Shown here: positions 12,101 to 22,158 of the stretch, in pieces | Layout of the letters: the number at the start of each line of letters is the position of its first letter | Position numbering within the stretch: the stretch's first letter is position 1 | DNA from: Asterochloris sp. CNOR1 | Taxonomy: Eukaryota > Chlorophyta > Trebouxiophyceae > Trebouxiales > Trebouxiaceae | NCBI GenBank assembly: GCA_963969365.1 | Contig: OZ017753.1 | Span: 2,418,001-2,482,000, forward strand | Length of the DNA stretch: 64,000 nucleotides | Direction of reading: 5' to 3' | Notes under the pieces: generated by a model | The model's input: only the letters and a program-made list of their open reading frames with translations | Told to the model about the DNA's origin: nothing | Databases searched by the model: none | Made by a program: the position numbers and the translations under genes

Positions 12101-15100
12101 CCAGCAGTGCCATTGGCCAGGGGCTGGGCATTGCCATTTGCCAGCCCCGCACCACTCTCAGCATCCACACCTGCCAGCCCCTGCCTGTCCGCTGCCAACT
12201 GCCGCTTGGGCTTGGCCTGTGAGGCGGCAGCTGCAGCACCTGCTGCTGCTGCATCCAGGGCAGCCTCGGCCTCTCTGGCGGCCACCTCAGCAGCCTCTGC
12301 CTGCTCCAGCAGCCGCTTTGCCTTCTTCTCAGCCCTGGCCAGGGCAGCCTCCTCTTCCTTGATGATCTGCAGGCACAGTGGTGGGACTCAACAAGGGGCT
12401 GCGTGGATGCTGGTGCACGGCCGTCCTCTGTGCCTGAGCCAGGAAGGCATGCTCTTCACATCGTCAGATGATAGATGATGCTAAGACAGGCTGTCGGTGG
12501 CACCCATACCATGTCATCCACAGGCCTTGTGCCGTGGCCTGTCTGGCCTCCTCAGCTGCAGCAGCTGACAACCCTGTGGCCCGTAACCATGCCACTGCTT
12601 CACCAAAGCTATGCAGCCCGCTCCCCAACCAGCTTTGCTTAAACAGGGACTCACAGCCATGTCATCCAGACCATGTGCCTTGGCCCGCCTGGTCTCGTCT
12701 CGTCGACGGTCGCGCTCCTCCTTCTCCTTGGCACGCTCCGCCTCCCGCTCAGCCTTCTCCTCAAGCTGCGGGCACAGGCGCCAACAGGTGAGCGTGTTGC
12801 TGAAGAGAATGATTGTGACAACTAGCATGGCAACAGCTCCTGCGACAGCATGCAGCCTTCCGCTCAGCCTCTTTCTCATACTGCAGGCAGTTGGGGGACA
12901 GGTCGTTGTGTGCAAGGCAGATGGGGCAACACCTGCTCCTGCAAATGCACTCGGCCTCCTGCAGAGCCCTCTCAATGAGCTGCAGGCACACTCGTGACAT
13001 ATGTTGCAAAGGCTCCAGGCAGACATGCATGCAGGACTCTTATGCAAGGCATCCAGACGCCGCTCAGTCTTGTTTCAAAGCTGGCGGTGGCCCTGGAGTC
13101 AAGCTGCATAGACTCTGGCTCACACTGCAGGCAAGGAGCCTGGGCATCCTTCAGCCTCCCGCTCAGCCTGCAGGCAGCCTTCTCATAGGGGCAGGCAGGT
13201 GATAGCACTACCGTGTACAATGGAGCCACTGCATTGCCCAGCTTCACCTTCTCTCTGCAATCTGCTGGAAGCTGTTGCTGGAAGTGTGCGCGAGTCCGAA
13301 TTCACTGATCAGCCGTCTCTCACGTATGGTCTGGCCCCTGGTTGCAGATGTAAGACTGAACAGGGCATGAAAGGCTAGGGATGCCTTTGCACTGCCCCGC
13401 ACCTGAAGGGGCACCGTCAGGCCTGCGAGTGCGGCAGGACACTCCCCACAAAAACACTGACACTTGCATGATGATGGCACAGCAGGCTTGGAACAGAGTA
13501 CCGGATGCTGGCTCACCCGCTTCCGATCTTTCTCCTCCCTCTCCTTGACCTTGGCCAGCATCTTCTCCTGCCTTTCCCGCTCGCTGTGAGCCACCCTGAA
13601 GGCACGGCAAGCAGACCAACATGCGGCCATGCATCCAGCACAAGTCTATTCTGTGACTGTGCCCCGGCATAGCAAGCAGTAAGGCTGCGCAGCCAAGCAG
13701 GGCAGTCCCCCTGGTCTTGGACAGATTCAAGTCTTCCAATATCTTGGCCACTATGGGGTAACTTGCATCTCCTGGCATGCCAAACATGGCTGAGCCAAGA
13801 TACAGCTGAGCAACTCTGTTTGTACCAGGACTGCCTCACATTCACAGTCGGAACCCTGCTCACTCTTCCAGAAGCCTGCTTTTGCGGGACTCAAACTCAG
13901 CGATCCTCTTGGCGTCCTTCTCAGCCCTCTCGGAGCACTTGATGCAGCTCCACTCCCCCTCAGGCAGGTCTGGGTAGGTCACCTCCAGGCATGCCATGTG
14001 GAAGGACCGCGGGCAGGTGTCGCACAGCAGCAGGGGGCTGCCATCAATGTGGTGCGTCTGCAGGGGAAGCGGCGTGATCAAGGTCGAGCATGGCATGGGG
14101 GCACATCCGTACAACAGCTGGGGCTGCTGCTGGTGTGGTCTTGTCTGCGGGGAGGGCAGCACAACAAGTTAGGTCAGCAGGGTGTGAGCGCACATCTTGC
14201 ATATTACTCAGGCTGCCTTCAATGTTGTGCGTGTGCAGGCAACAGGCCTGTATGGAGCTTGTGGTGCAGGGCTACTGCCAGACTGCTGTCCACGCATGCA
14301 TTCAGAGAACAGCTTGGACATCCCAGATGCTTGACATCTGCAGACGCGCTGCCTGCCTGGACAAAGGACTTACAGCTCCTGCATTCCACCTGTGAGTGCC
14401 CCAGCTATGTTGTGTACGCAGAACTGGCCTGAAAATCAGCTGGCACTTGCTCCCACCTTGAGGCACTTGCTGCACTTGAAGTTGTTGCGGTCCACCCTCT
14501 TGGTGCGCTGGGAGGGCAGGCCCTGCTCGAGGCGGGCCAGGGTCTCGGCCTGCTTCGCCTCCACAGCAGCGGCCGCGTGGGCCTCGGCCTCCTCCGTCGA
14601 CATGGCGGGGGCACGTCCGAAGGGAGCGCCCGACGTCTGCATCTGCGGGCAGCCGGGGCGGAAGCTCAGGGCTACCACTTAATTTGCAGTATCTGACTGC
14701 AAAGCCATCAGGACGGAGGCCAGAAAGAAGACTGCGACGCCCCTCCTGATTCAGCAGCCTGATGAGCCAATAGGCAGCCTCATGGGCTGGAGCTTGCCTA
14801 TGTAGCATTGGGCCAGCAGCGTAGGGCCAAGCTGATAATGCAGGAATCTGTCTCAGAGCCTTGGTACCAGCGTGCGGAGCAGGGCGGGCGTCCTGGGCGC
14901 GCAGACTGTGGTGTCAACCTGATCGGTGAACAGCGTTCTGTAGGGAAGGCCCATCAGCTGATGAACAGCAACTCACATCCACCACAATGCGAGGGAGATG
15001 CGGAGGAGGCTCAAGCTTGCATTTTGGCAGCTGTTATCCCGACGGTCGTCCACCACGCTTGGCAGGCAGCGCAGGGCAAACACTCCTGGATGTGCTGACA

Positions 15101-18100
15101 GAGCTTATGGCCAGAAGCCAATGCAGCCCCACTGAGGTCGGAACAGCAGCTCACCTCCACCACACCCGGCAGGCAGCGTAGGGCAAACACGCCTGGGGAG
15201 ACGCGTGCAAAGGCCACCTCGTGGCCGCAGCTGGAGCCAATGGAATTCTTGGCCTTGGTCATGTCCTCAAAGGTGCGCAGGCCCCGCCGCTGTAGCTCCT
15301 GCACTATTTTACCGATCTGAAGGCCCTCAGCACCTGCATCTTTCAGCACCTGCACACAAACACGGTACTCCTCATTGATGCTGGCTGGTCTCTGGTGGCT
15401 TGACTGACGTCTCTGCCTCAGCATGCCGTGATGCCAGAGAGGTCTGGACACAGTTGTATCATGTCAGGCGCTTCACGCAGCCAGAGTACCCTTTGCTTGG
15501 TCACTGAACATGCCCCAGGTCATGACAGGTCTCAGGGCCCAAGAGGGCTCGCCAGCTTGCTGATTCAGGCACCTAAAGCCAAGGCTGCTCACATAAGCAG
15601 CAGGCTGCAGGCAATCCTCTACAATGGTGGCACTCACCGAGAAGATGTCATGCTTCAGAGTTCCTGTCTGCATGCGCTCCTGCACAGCCTCCAGGGTCTC
15701 TGTGTACTCCCGGACCTGCAGTCAGAAAGAAAAATCATTCAATCAACCATCCAGGGGCAAGTGCTGCCAACACACTTGCATGTGAGGTGGGAAGCATGTC
15801 CAGCCCGGTAAGTTGAGAGGGGCAGGCCTAAGTGACAGTCTCGTCCAGCAGCGCTGACCTGTGAAAGGACCTGGAAGTTGTATGTCCGATGCGCAAGACT
15901 CTGTGACTGTTGCAATGCTGGGAGCTAAGCACTGTGACATGATCAGTCAGCATCATGCCAGGCTGCAGCATGACCATGTGCAGGCACAGCAGCAGCGCGC
16001 CCTGATACTGACGGACCCCTCAAGGATGGCTGCCCACTTGTATGCAAGGCTGCAACGAGGTCCGCCGGGCTCAGATCCCCAGTGCAAAAGAGAACAAGAC
16101 TTTCATGTGAGCAATATTGCTGTGCGAGAGGAGCGACCTGGGAGTTGGGCAGCAGCACTGGCTGTGCCTTGAGCACCACAAGGTGCCTTGAGCACCACTT
16201 CCCCCTTTGCAGCTAATCGCAAGCAGCCAGGACTGTTTCTCAAGATGTCAGCTCAAACAGCCTGACTGCACCTGAGGCTTAGGCAGGAGCACAGGTGAAG
16301 CCTTGGGCAGTCTGGGGCCTCTGCCTCGGCCGCCAGGCTTTGCAGCTGATGGCGCCTCTGCATCGCTGATATCAGCCTCCTCGTCAGAGAGCGTGACAGA
16401 CTTGTCGCTGTCGTCATGAGCCCCATCTGCACAGCAGCAACTCCATCAGTGGATGTGCATGGAGATGATGAGGGGCACAGCAAACAAGTGCGGCCCAAGA
16501 GCAGGGTACCCAAACACTGGCTGAAAGCTGCATGGCTTGCACAACCGGTGCTGTGCGCTGCTGCAGCTCATCAACCTTCATCCATGCACGTCACGCAACT
16601 GCTTCTTCAAGAGCTGTGGCGTGACTGACCCCACGCCACTGGAGCTACAGCAGCCCTTGCTCTCCAGAAGTGTCCCCATGTCACCTCCGGGGGCAACATA
16701 CCGCAGCAGCAATCTTGGCAGGCTAAGGCAGTTTCTTGCTGCCAACCTTATAGCGGCAGTGACTCACCCTTTTTATTCTCCATGTCACCAACACAGATTT
16801 ATAAAGCAAAAGGACTACCAGCAGCCCAGTGCATCTGGAGACCACAGAAGATAATGCAGCCCTGACGCACCCTGGTCATCTTCCAAGTCACCGCCAGACG
16901 CAAAAACGGCGCCAACGATCTCAGCAGCCCGGCGCCGAATCTCCTCAGGGTCTTGGGACCCTGTTGAAGCCCTAGCACGCGATTTGGCAAGCTTGGCTGC
17001 CTCAAACTTTTCGGCCTGCAGCAGCAACGTGCAGAGGAGCTTGAGCATCAATAGGCAACATGTTGAGCATGTGCATGATTGTTGTCCCCTGCAGGTGCTG
17101 TCACTAAGAAGTGCTGCAGAGCAGATCTCCATGCCCTTGTCCCTGCCATTGTGGTGACACACGGAAGCCCAGCCGCTCCCAGGCAGTTGGGGCTGCCTCG
17201 TCCTTAGACAGCCATGTCAACAGTGCAAGGCATGACACAATGTGTCTGATCAAGCTTGCAGGGCCGCAGATAATGCCACCTCCGCTGGCAGGTTGAGCGT
17301 CTCCGCCATGGAGGTCAACGCGCACTACGCAGTACTCAAATAAAGCCAGGAAGGGATTGATACAGCTCATCAGCTCTCTTGAACACACTGCCCTAGCTTC
17401 CTGTGAATGGATGGTATAAGCCCCCGGCAGAGCCAGTCAGGGCTGAATGATCCTCAGACACAGTCAAGGTGCGTCTGATCAAAGCCCAATCTGCAGCTTG
17501 ATGGTCGCGCTGCAAGATTGTCACAGCCTGCAGGGTTGGTGAGGCTCACCAGCTCCTCTGGAAGCTCCTCAGGCAGGTCGTGCCGCTCCCTCAGCTCCGC
17601 CTTCACCTTCCACACCCGCGGGACGCCTTTGACCCTCTGCAGCACAACCAGGGTAATGTCACCACAAGCCGGGCTTGAGCCTCTGCAACCTGGCAGTGGC
17701 AGTGTCAGGGTACCAGGTAGTTTGGGGATGCCTGGGACTGTCTGCAGTGCGGCACACCCTACATGCAACATATCCAGAAGACGAAACTTGTGCTAGCGGC
17801 CCTGCTCCTTGCCACAGCAAGATCTTTGTTGCTGCTGAACAGGAGGCAAGCTGTGACTACAACCTCTTCCTGCTGGTCAGACGCCTGAAAGACACTGCTG
17901 CTGGAGTGTGGCTGATCACGTACCCATGCGGAGCAGAGGCTTTTTGCAGTGCAGCTAGGGAGGCAGCTGTTGATGGTGATGCTGATGAGCCTTGCATCAT
18001 ACGCATAATACTGAACAGTCCCTCTCAGCCCTTTGCAAGCCTTGCCTGAGCTCTAGAGACTGCGATACTACACCTCTCAATGAGCTCTAGAGACTGCGCT

Positions 18101-21100
18101 ACCATGCCCTTGCAAAGCTTTCAAGCCCCAGCCAGAGCTCTCCGGGTTGCAGAGCCACATGGCCCCACGTTGCTCCGTTCTCCCAAAGCAGCCAGTGCAG
18201 CAAGGCCTGTGGCTTGCTGGCCTCGCCTGAAGCACCTCTACCCCTGCACCAAGCTCCAGGGGATGCAGCGTCGCACCCTTCAGTGGTTTGGAGACCCCGC
18301 CAGCGCCCCTGCCACCCTGTAGCTTTCCTGATGGCAGAGCCACATCTCCCCACAGTACCCAGCGCCCTTCCCACAAACTGTCTCTGGAAGTCAGCCAGTG
18401 TGGCAGGCACAGCAGCTCCTCTCACAAATCTGGCCCCACCTGCAGCTTTTGCTGCATATTCCAGGAACTGTGGGAGCCCAGCTGCTCAGAAGCGCTCATC
18501 GCCAGCACAGCCCTTGCAGCGGTGGCAGCCGCCCCTCTCACACTGTCTGGCCTCACCTGCACCTTTTCCATGTCCCCCACGCGCTCCAGGAACTGTTTGA
18601 TCAGCGGGCGCGACAGCAGCTTCTTCTGGCGCACCATGTGCTCGCGCTTGAGGCGGGAGGAGGCCCCCGCAGCCTCCTCCTTATCCAGCCACTCCACATC
18701 ATACTCCAAGTCAAAGGGGCGGTGGCCTGCAGGCAAGGGAATTCTAGAGATCAGAGGTTTGGTTAAGATGTTGTATAGACTGTGTGCTATTGAACCACTG
18801 TTTGAGTCGTGCAGCTCACACTCCTGGTGGAAGGGGTGGTGGGTTGCAGGCAGGGAGGCCTGGAGGTGAGAGGCTTGCATACTGTGGGACACTGAAGAAC
18901 TCGCGGGGATATGCAAGTCATAGTCCACGTTGAAAGGGCGGGACCTGCAGCCCCATGAGGTGCAGCTGTGTTGGAAGTGGCATTGTCAAGGGGACTGGCA
19001 TTGCTGTGGAGCATGCTGCAGTCTCAAAGTGCTGTGCCCACCTGCCTGACAGCAAGAGGTGCCTCTGCTGCCTAAAGGACCTCTGCCAGCGCCCTTTCTG
19101 ACAGGCAAGCTTGCTCATCTGTGCCCAACACTGCCGCTGGGAAAGCAAGTGCCTGCCTGCATCCCAGTCTGCAGTGCCCCTGGGCGTCCACAGCCTGCAG
19201 GACTCTGCAGGGCGCATGCCTGACAGGAAACCTTAGGGTCTGGCGGCTGACCCAGCTTGCCTGCATCCAGGTCGACGTCGTCCCCCTGCTCGTCCACAGC
19301 CCGCAGGACCTTGCAGGGCATGAGGTGCCCCTCCACGCTGCCCACCGCCTCCTCCCCAGGGACAAAGTGGTCGTTGAAGAAGTTGAGCAGTTTGGTCACC
19401 AGCTCGTCCAGCTTGGCCGTGCTGTGGTGCACCATCTGGAGCGCACGTTCCTTGTACAGCTCTGGGAACTGCAAGGGGGACATCAGAATGTGAAAATTTG
19501 TAATCGGCTCAAGCAGTGCGTCTGCAGTTGAAGCGTCCTCTGGCAACGCGGCTCTATGGGCAGTGAGTGGGAAACGTGCTGCTCATAGAGCTCAGGAGAC
19601 TGCACAGGGGTCAGTGCAAGGGTATCAAGCAGCCTGCTGAGGCTGACAGTCTTCCAAAGCAATTGTGTTGGTGCTGTGCGTCATGGCAGCTGGCTGAAGT
19701 CGCTTGAGCAGCTCAGTCTGCCTGTGGGTGCACATGCCGGGTGGCAGGACGGGCTGAAAGGACTCAGCAGAGCGCACATTCCTGTCTGCAGGCTGCAGCA
19801 GATAGGTCTGCGGGCAGGGGACCATATCCTGTGCACAAAACATGTGTGACGGTGCCCCTCAAGCTAACAGCAGGTTGCCCCGACACCAGTGACACCACCA
19901 CATCTTCATGTCACCTCCTCTAGATGCGAGCCAGCTGGTTGCAAGGCTGCTTTGGCAGAGGCCACCAGGGAGTTCTCGCACGTCTGGACCTCTCAGCTCT
20001 GGGCCCGACCCTGCGCCGACTACACGTCCGCAGCTACAACACTGGCCAAGACTCTACACGCAGCCATACCCACGGCCCTTCAGTCACATACCCCAAAGAA
20101 AGCTTTCAGATTAAGAGGACTGGTGACCCCTCTGGAAATCGTAATGCCCCCCAGCTCTGGGCCAGTCCCAGCGCCCACCACACTCTGCAACAGCCCGACG
20201 CTCGTCAGTTACCTCTGTTAGAGCCGTCTGGGAGCCAACTGGGCGCAATATTGCCTCGGCAGAGGTTGCCACCAGATACCGTCACTCGCAACTGCTGCCG
20301 TCTCAAGAGTAAGCGCCAAACCCAGCCCTCCCCCGAAGCTCCCTGTACCGCTGCTGGGCGCCCCTCCCACCCTGAGAGGCCAGTCACCGAAATCAACCTT
20401 CACAAGTCCTGCTCACCTCAGTGGGAGCCTCTTTGGAGCTGGCGGGGCGCGAGGCTGCCTTGGCAGAGGGTGCCACCAGCACCTCAGGTGGAGCCTCTGG
20501 GGGGGCCTCCTCCACGGTGGGCTTGTCTGCCACCAGAGCCTCCTCATAGTTTAGCCCACTCCTGCCTGCTGCGGACCATGTGGGGCGACGCAGTAGGTTA
20601 TGGAAGTTGACATACTCCCTGCAGGTTGCACACAGGCCTGATGTATCATTTGCTTGCGGCTTGTGTCCAGCATTGCAGGGGCTTCTGGCTGCGGGCTAGC
20701 CTGAGGCATTGCCCGGGTGTGCGTCTGCAGCATGTGCCCTGCAGACTTTGGGCTTGCGTAAGAGATTGCTCTGCTGGAGATTTCAATGCATGGCTGGACA
20801 ACATCAGCCTGTTGCGCGATTTGATCCTGGGGGCTGCAGACAACTGTTCTTAGCCTGCTGATGGTTACTCTAGGCCTGCAGCGCTGTGTGCAGGCTTAAA
20901 GAGGCAGCACTTGATTGCAGGGAGGCCCTTAGGCACACGAGGGAACATTTATATAGTGCAGCAAGGTGCAGCACCAACTACAAGCCAGGCAGTCTTGATA
21001 GCATGGCCATGACTGTGGAGTCTGTTGGCGTGGCCACCACAGTCGCATATGTCATGTTGGCATGGCTGTACCGTGAGATGGCCACCACTGTCAAAATGAA

Positions 21101-21979
21101 GACTCACTGGTATGAGGTGCACACGCAGCCAGTCGCCCGCACAACCCAGACCTCCTGAGAGGGGGCAATTGCTGTGGCTGCCAGGCGGGGAACGAACCCC
21201 TTACTGTGCTGTGGCTCCAGCATCCTGCCTTGGGCCTGGGCTGTGCCCCAACTGCCCAGTGTCCGGGAGCACAGGGGAGCACAGCCTTGCAGTCACGACC
21301 TCGATGGGCTGCCTGGCCTAGGCCGAAGTTGGAAGCCTTCTGCGCGGGGACTGTGGGCTTCTATGGCAATGCACACACTGCTGGAGTCTGCTGGGTGTGC
21401 GATGGCCACTCCCTAGGGCTGCTGTGCCCCCAAAGGGCAGCTGCAGGGCACCCGTCTGCGGCGAGCAAGTCCCTCAGAGCCCTGATCTGCCCAGAGCATC
21501 TTAGGCGTGCTGTGCATGCTGAGCTCTGAACCTGCAGCAGACAGGCCAAATGGAAGGCCCTGGGGGCACAGATCAGCTTGACGGTAGGGGGTGAGTAAGG
21601 CAGAAAAGGGCCTCTGGACAGCCTGAGGCACCGGTGGCCATGGACCATCAGCCTCGCAAGTGCCCAGTACAGCTGAACGGCTGGCTGGGCAATGCAGGTG
21701 ATGGGCACGACAGGCTGCCAAAAGGGTGAGAGGGTGACATGAGCAGCCACAGGCTGACCAGCAGCACACTGCTGGTTTCACCATAGCACTTGCTGCACAT
21801 GGCATCAGCAAAGGGGTGATGCGTTCCATGCAAGCCAAAACGCCAGCAGTGCAAGAGAACTGGGGACTCGTACCTGTTCACTGCGCAGATCCCTCGCTCT
21901 GAGCAGCAAGTAAAGTTTGCGTGGGTCAGAGGGGACTCCAACCTGACTGCTGATGAATCGCAGTGGGCACCAGCAAAGC
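156..21979 (-). CDS. BAZ/ACF1-like chromatin remodelling subunit (WAC-HARE-PHD-DDT-WHIM-PHD), 5' end unresolved
   Basis: Likely a nuclear partner of an ISWI-type ATPase, by analogy with ACF1/BAZ proteins. Exons, 5' to 3': 21874-~21979, 21108-21154, 20417-20618, 19252-19468, 18557-18726, 17550-17636, 16871-17015, 16272-16426, 15638-15715, 15155-15349, 14457-14642, 13864-14057, 13517-13595, 12655-12765, 12012-12366, 11383-11549, 10996-11100, 10243-10443, 9815-10044, 8996-9137, 8341-8524, 7705-7812, 6983-7126, 6105-6304, 4892-5072, 4210-4355, 2608-3612, 2160-~2242 (start could be 2230 or 2290), 1662-1782, 1398-1555, 1048-1237, 395-527, 156-241. Junction phases agree throughout, giving about 2000 aa. 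Domains in order are WAC, acidic/basic linkers, HARE-HTH, PHD, Glu/Arg coiled coils, DDT, WHIM1, WHIM2, a 335-codon Ala/Pro/Gln-rich exon, a second PHD and a Lys-rich NLS-like tail ending in a TAG at 156-158. The initiating ATG was not found; the donor at 6104 is weak (GTTGAC). There is no bromodomain. Confidence 0.85.
395..1237 (-). other. Second PHD finger (two exons)
   Basis: Exon 1048-1237 ends DDWDADCAVCGLPGDLLCCE and exon 395-527 continues AKAGCTTAMHVHCAGLDDVP, then GKWLCPTH. The finger reads C-x2-C...C-C...C...H-x2-C...C-x2-H. Its last ligand is histidine rather than the usual cysteine, and the CCD-C segment is altered, so it is a divergent PHD. The junction across the 520-nt intron is in phase. 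Confidence 0.75.
4800..4862 (-). repeat. Exon echo of exon 4892-5072 3' edge
   Basis: A direct decayed copy of the exon end plus donor lies about 65 nt into the following intron. The minus-strand parent reads GGCAGCCCAAGCGTGAGCTC and the copy GGCAGCCCAAGCATGAGCTA. The copy's GT donor has become AT, so it cannot act as a normal splice site. Confidence 0.75.
6345..6443 (-). repeat. Exon echo of the WHIM2 exon
   Basis: About 93 nt of this intron align to exon 6105-6304 (parent segment about 6211-6300). Shared plus-strand blocks include AGGGCGGCCAC, CCAGCTCGCCCTGG and ACTCAATCAGGATG. The copy on the minus strand still reads HILIELE where the exon reads TTILIESE, but it has stops and small indels. 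Confidence 0.85.
7269..7308 (-). repeat. Exon echo of exon 6983-7126 acceptor
   Basis: About 40 nt match the acceptor and first codons of the parent (7104-7142) with a few substitutions, including TGCCTGCAGT and AGCCACAG in the intron part. The copied block therefore spans the intron-exon boundary. Confidence 0.8.
8668..8727 (-). repeat. Exon echo of exon 8341-8524 acceptor
   Basis: The parent begins ETRQRKQREAEAKERR after CTGCAG. The copy, about 200 nt upstream in the intron, reads ETWQCKKHKAEAKQQK after the same CTGCAG. The match runs about 55 nt, with the motif CGTCTCCTGCAGG shared on the plus strand. Confidence 0.85.
9202..9242 (-). repeat. Exon echo of exon 8996-9137 acceptor
   Basis: About 40 nt nearly identical to 9117-9160. 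The plus-strand core AGTCAGCCTGCAGGGG is identical in both. The copy keeps an intact acceptor-like CTGCAG and lies 85 nt upstream of the real acceptor. Confidence 0.85.
10243..10443 (-). other. DDT domain exon
   Basis: The 67-codon exon carries KDALAVLEFFTTFRHLW, then PLDLATLQHAALWP and ILAQLYSTLLGILLHDH. This is the leucine-rich three-helix pattern of DDT domains, which bind ISWI-family remodellers in BAZ/ACF1 proteins. The next exon (9815-10044) has KWARVTTASTWPEVLRRYLL, the usual sequence after a DDT domain. Confidence 0.85.
12850..13190 (-). repeat. Array of echoes of coiled-coil exon 12655-12765 acceptor
   Basis: Four degenerate copies of the exon start (parent LEEKAEREAERAKEK) lie near 12852-12888, 12950-12985, 13048-13075 and 13149-13185. 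They read LQYEKEAERKAA, LIERALQEAE, FETRLSGV and YEKAACRLSGRLK. Two or three keep a CTGCAG beside the copied codons. Spacing is near 100 nt. Confidence 0.75.
13864..14642 (-). other. First PHD finger (two exons)
   Basis: Exon 14457-14642 ends RNNFKCSKCLK and exon 13864-14057 continues THHIDGSPLLLCDTCPRSFH, then MACLEV and GEWSCIKC. Together these give the C4HC3 pattern (CSKC, CDTC, H-x2-C, CIKC) of a PHD finger, followed directly by a charged coiled coil. PHD fingers commonly read histone H3 tails; the specificity here cannot be judged. Confidence 0.82.
14209..14242 (-). repeat. Exon echo of the PHD exon 13864-14057 acceptor
   Basis: The parent (14034-14068) and the copy share GGCTGCC, TCAATGT and GTGCGT in register across the acceptor. 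The copy reads THNIEGSL on the minus strand where the exon reads THHIDGSP. Confidence 0.8.
14969..15092 (-). repeat. Two echoes of the HARE-HTH exon 3' edge
   Basis: 15048-15092 matches parent 15155-15200 almost base for base (GGCAGGCAGCG, AGGGCAAACAC). A shorter, weaker copy lies at 14969-15000 and keeps CTCACATCCACCACA against the parent CTCACCTCCACCACA, which includes the donor. Confidence 0.82.
15155..15349 (-). other. HARE-HTH domain exon
   Basis: A single 65-codon exon reads VLKDAGAEGLQIGKIVQELQ, then RRGLRTFEDMTKAKNSIGSS, and ends FARVSPGVFALRC. This fits the HARE-HTH winged-helix fold (hydrophobic 'vL...G.pL...eI...i...GL', then 'F.rv.pG.faL'). The domain is known from HB1/ASXL/RLT proteins and is proposed to sense DNA state. 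It sits between the WAC and PHD regions of the same gene. Confidence 0.72.
18047..18330 (-). repeat. Tandem repeats in the intron after exon 18557-18726
   Basis: A 34-nt unit beginning TGAGCTCTAGAGACTGCG occurs at 18047 and 18081. Two longer degenerate blocks follow that share ATGTGGCTCTGC on the minus strand, near 18160 and 18340. They may be further decayed copies of the exon end, but that is uncertain. Confidence 0.6.
18421..18472 (-). repeat. Exon echo of exon 18557-18726 3' edge with donor
   Basis: Matches parent 18537-18597. The copy retains CTGCAGGTGGGGCCAGA on the minus strand where the parent has GTGCAGGTGAGGCCAGA, so exon end, donor and intron start were copied together. TTCCTGGA is also shared. 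Confidence 0.82.
18816..18950 (-). repeat. Two echoes of exon 18557-18726 acceptor
   Basis: The parent starts HRPFDLEYDVEW (18698-18740). Copies at 18818-18857 (HHPFHQECELH) and 18916-18950 (RPFNVDYDLHI) sit upstream in the same intron, each beside a CTGCAG or TTGCAG-like acceptor. Confidence 0.82.
19168..19220 (-). repeat. Exon echo of exon 19252-19468 3' part
   Basis: The copy reads APCRVLQAVDAQG against the exon's MPCKVLRAVDEQG, about 50 nt aligned, 100 nt downstream of the parent. GGCTGTGGACG is identical in both on the minus strand. Confidence 0.83.
19252..21154 (-). other. WAC domain-encoding exons
   Basis: Three exons assemble a WAC domain. Exon 21108-21154 gives EVWVVRATGCVCTSY. Exon 20417-20618 gives PTWSAAGRSGLNYEEAL, matching the 'W-C-G-(K/R)-(S/T)-G-L-(T/N)-Y-EEAL' core of WAC domains. 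Exon 19252-19468 gives FPELYKERALQMVHHSTAKL followed by a FVPGEE stretch, as in ACF1/WSTF. The exon just upstream (21874-~21979) ends RARDLRSEQ and joins in phase. In ACF1 this domain contributes to DNA binding; that role is inferred here. Confidence 0.8.
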
Positions 21980-22158
21980 CTGAAAATGGATGGGACTTGG
22001 GTTGGCCCCGCAATATTTGTATTTGTTTGAGGGAAAGAAGGAGCAATCTCAACTCAGCTTTCAACATAGTCACTGCTCAACAGCTGCTGCCATCTGAACC
22101 GGCACAGCAGCTTTGTAGAGGTGCCCACAGTTGAAGGGCCTCCAGGTGCTGCCTGAGG
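21980..22158. other. Spacer between the chromatin gene and gene 22159-24381
   Basis: About 180 nt separate the in-phase first exon of the chromatin gene from the stop of its same-strand upstream neighbour. It must hold the 3' end of one gene and probably the promoter or leader of the other. An ATG at 22073 (minus) opens a short frame that does not match the WAC frame. No clear promoter or poly(A) motif is visible. Confidence 0.5.

Noticed and set aside
13246-13332. Candidate exon (TIRERRLISEFGLAHTSSNS) in the coiled-coil region of the chromatin gene
   Set aside because: Its end phase does not fit the next well-supported exon (12655-12765), whereas exon 13517-13595 joins that exon directly in phase.
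19924-20610. 228-codon plus-strand ORF
   Set aside because: It lies opposite the WAC exon and its intron; no family motif and no splice support.
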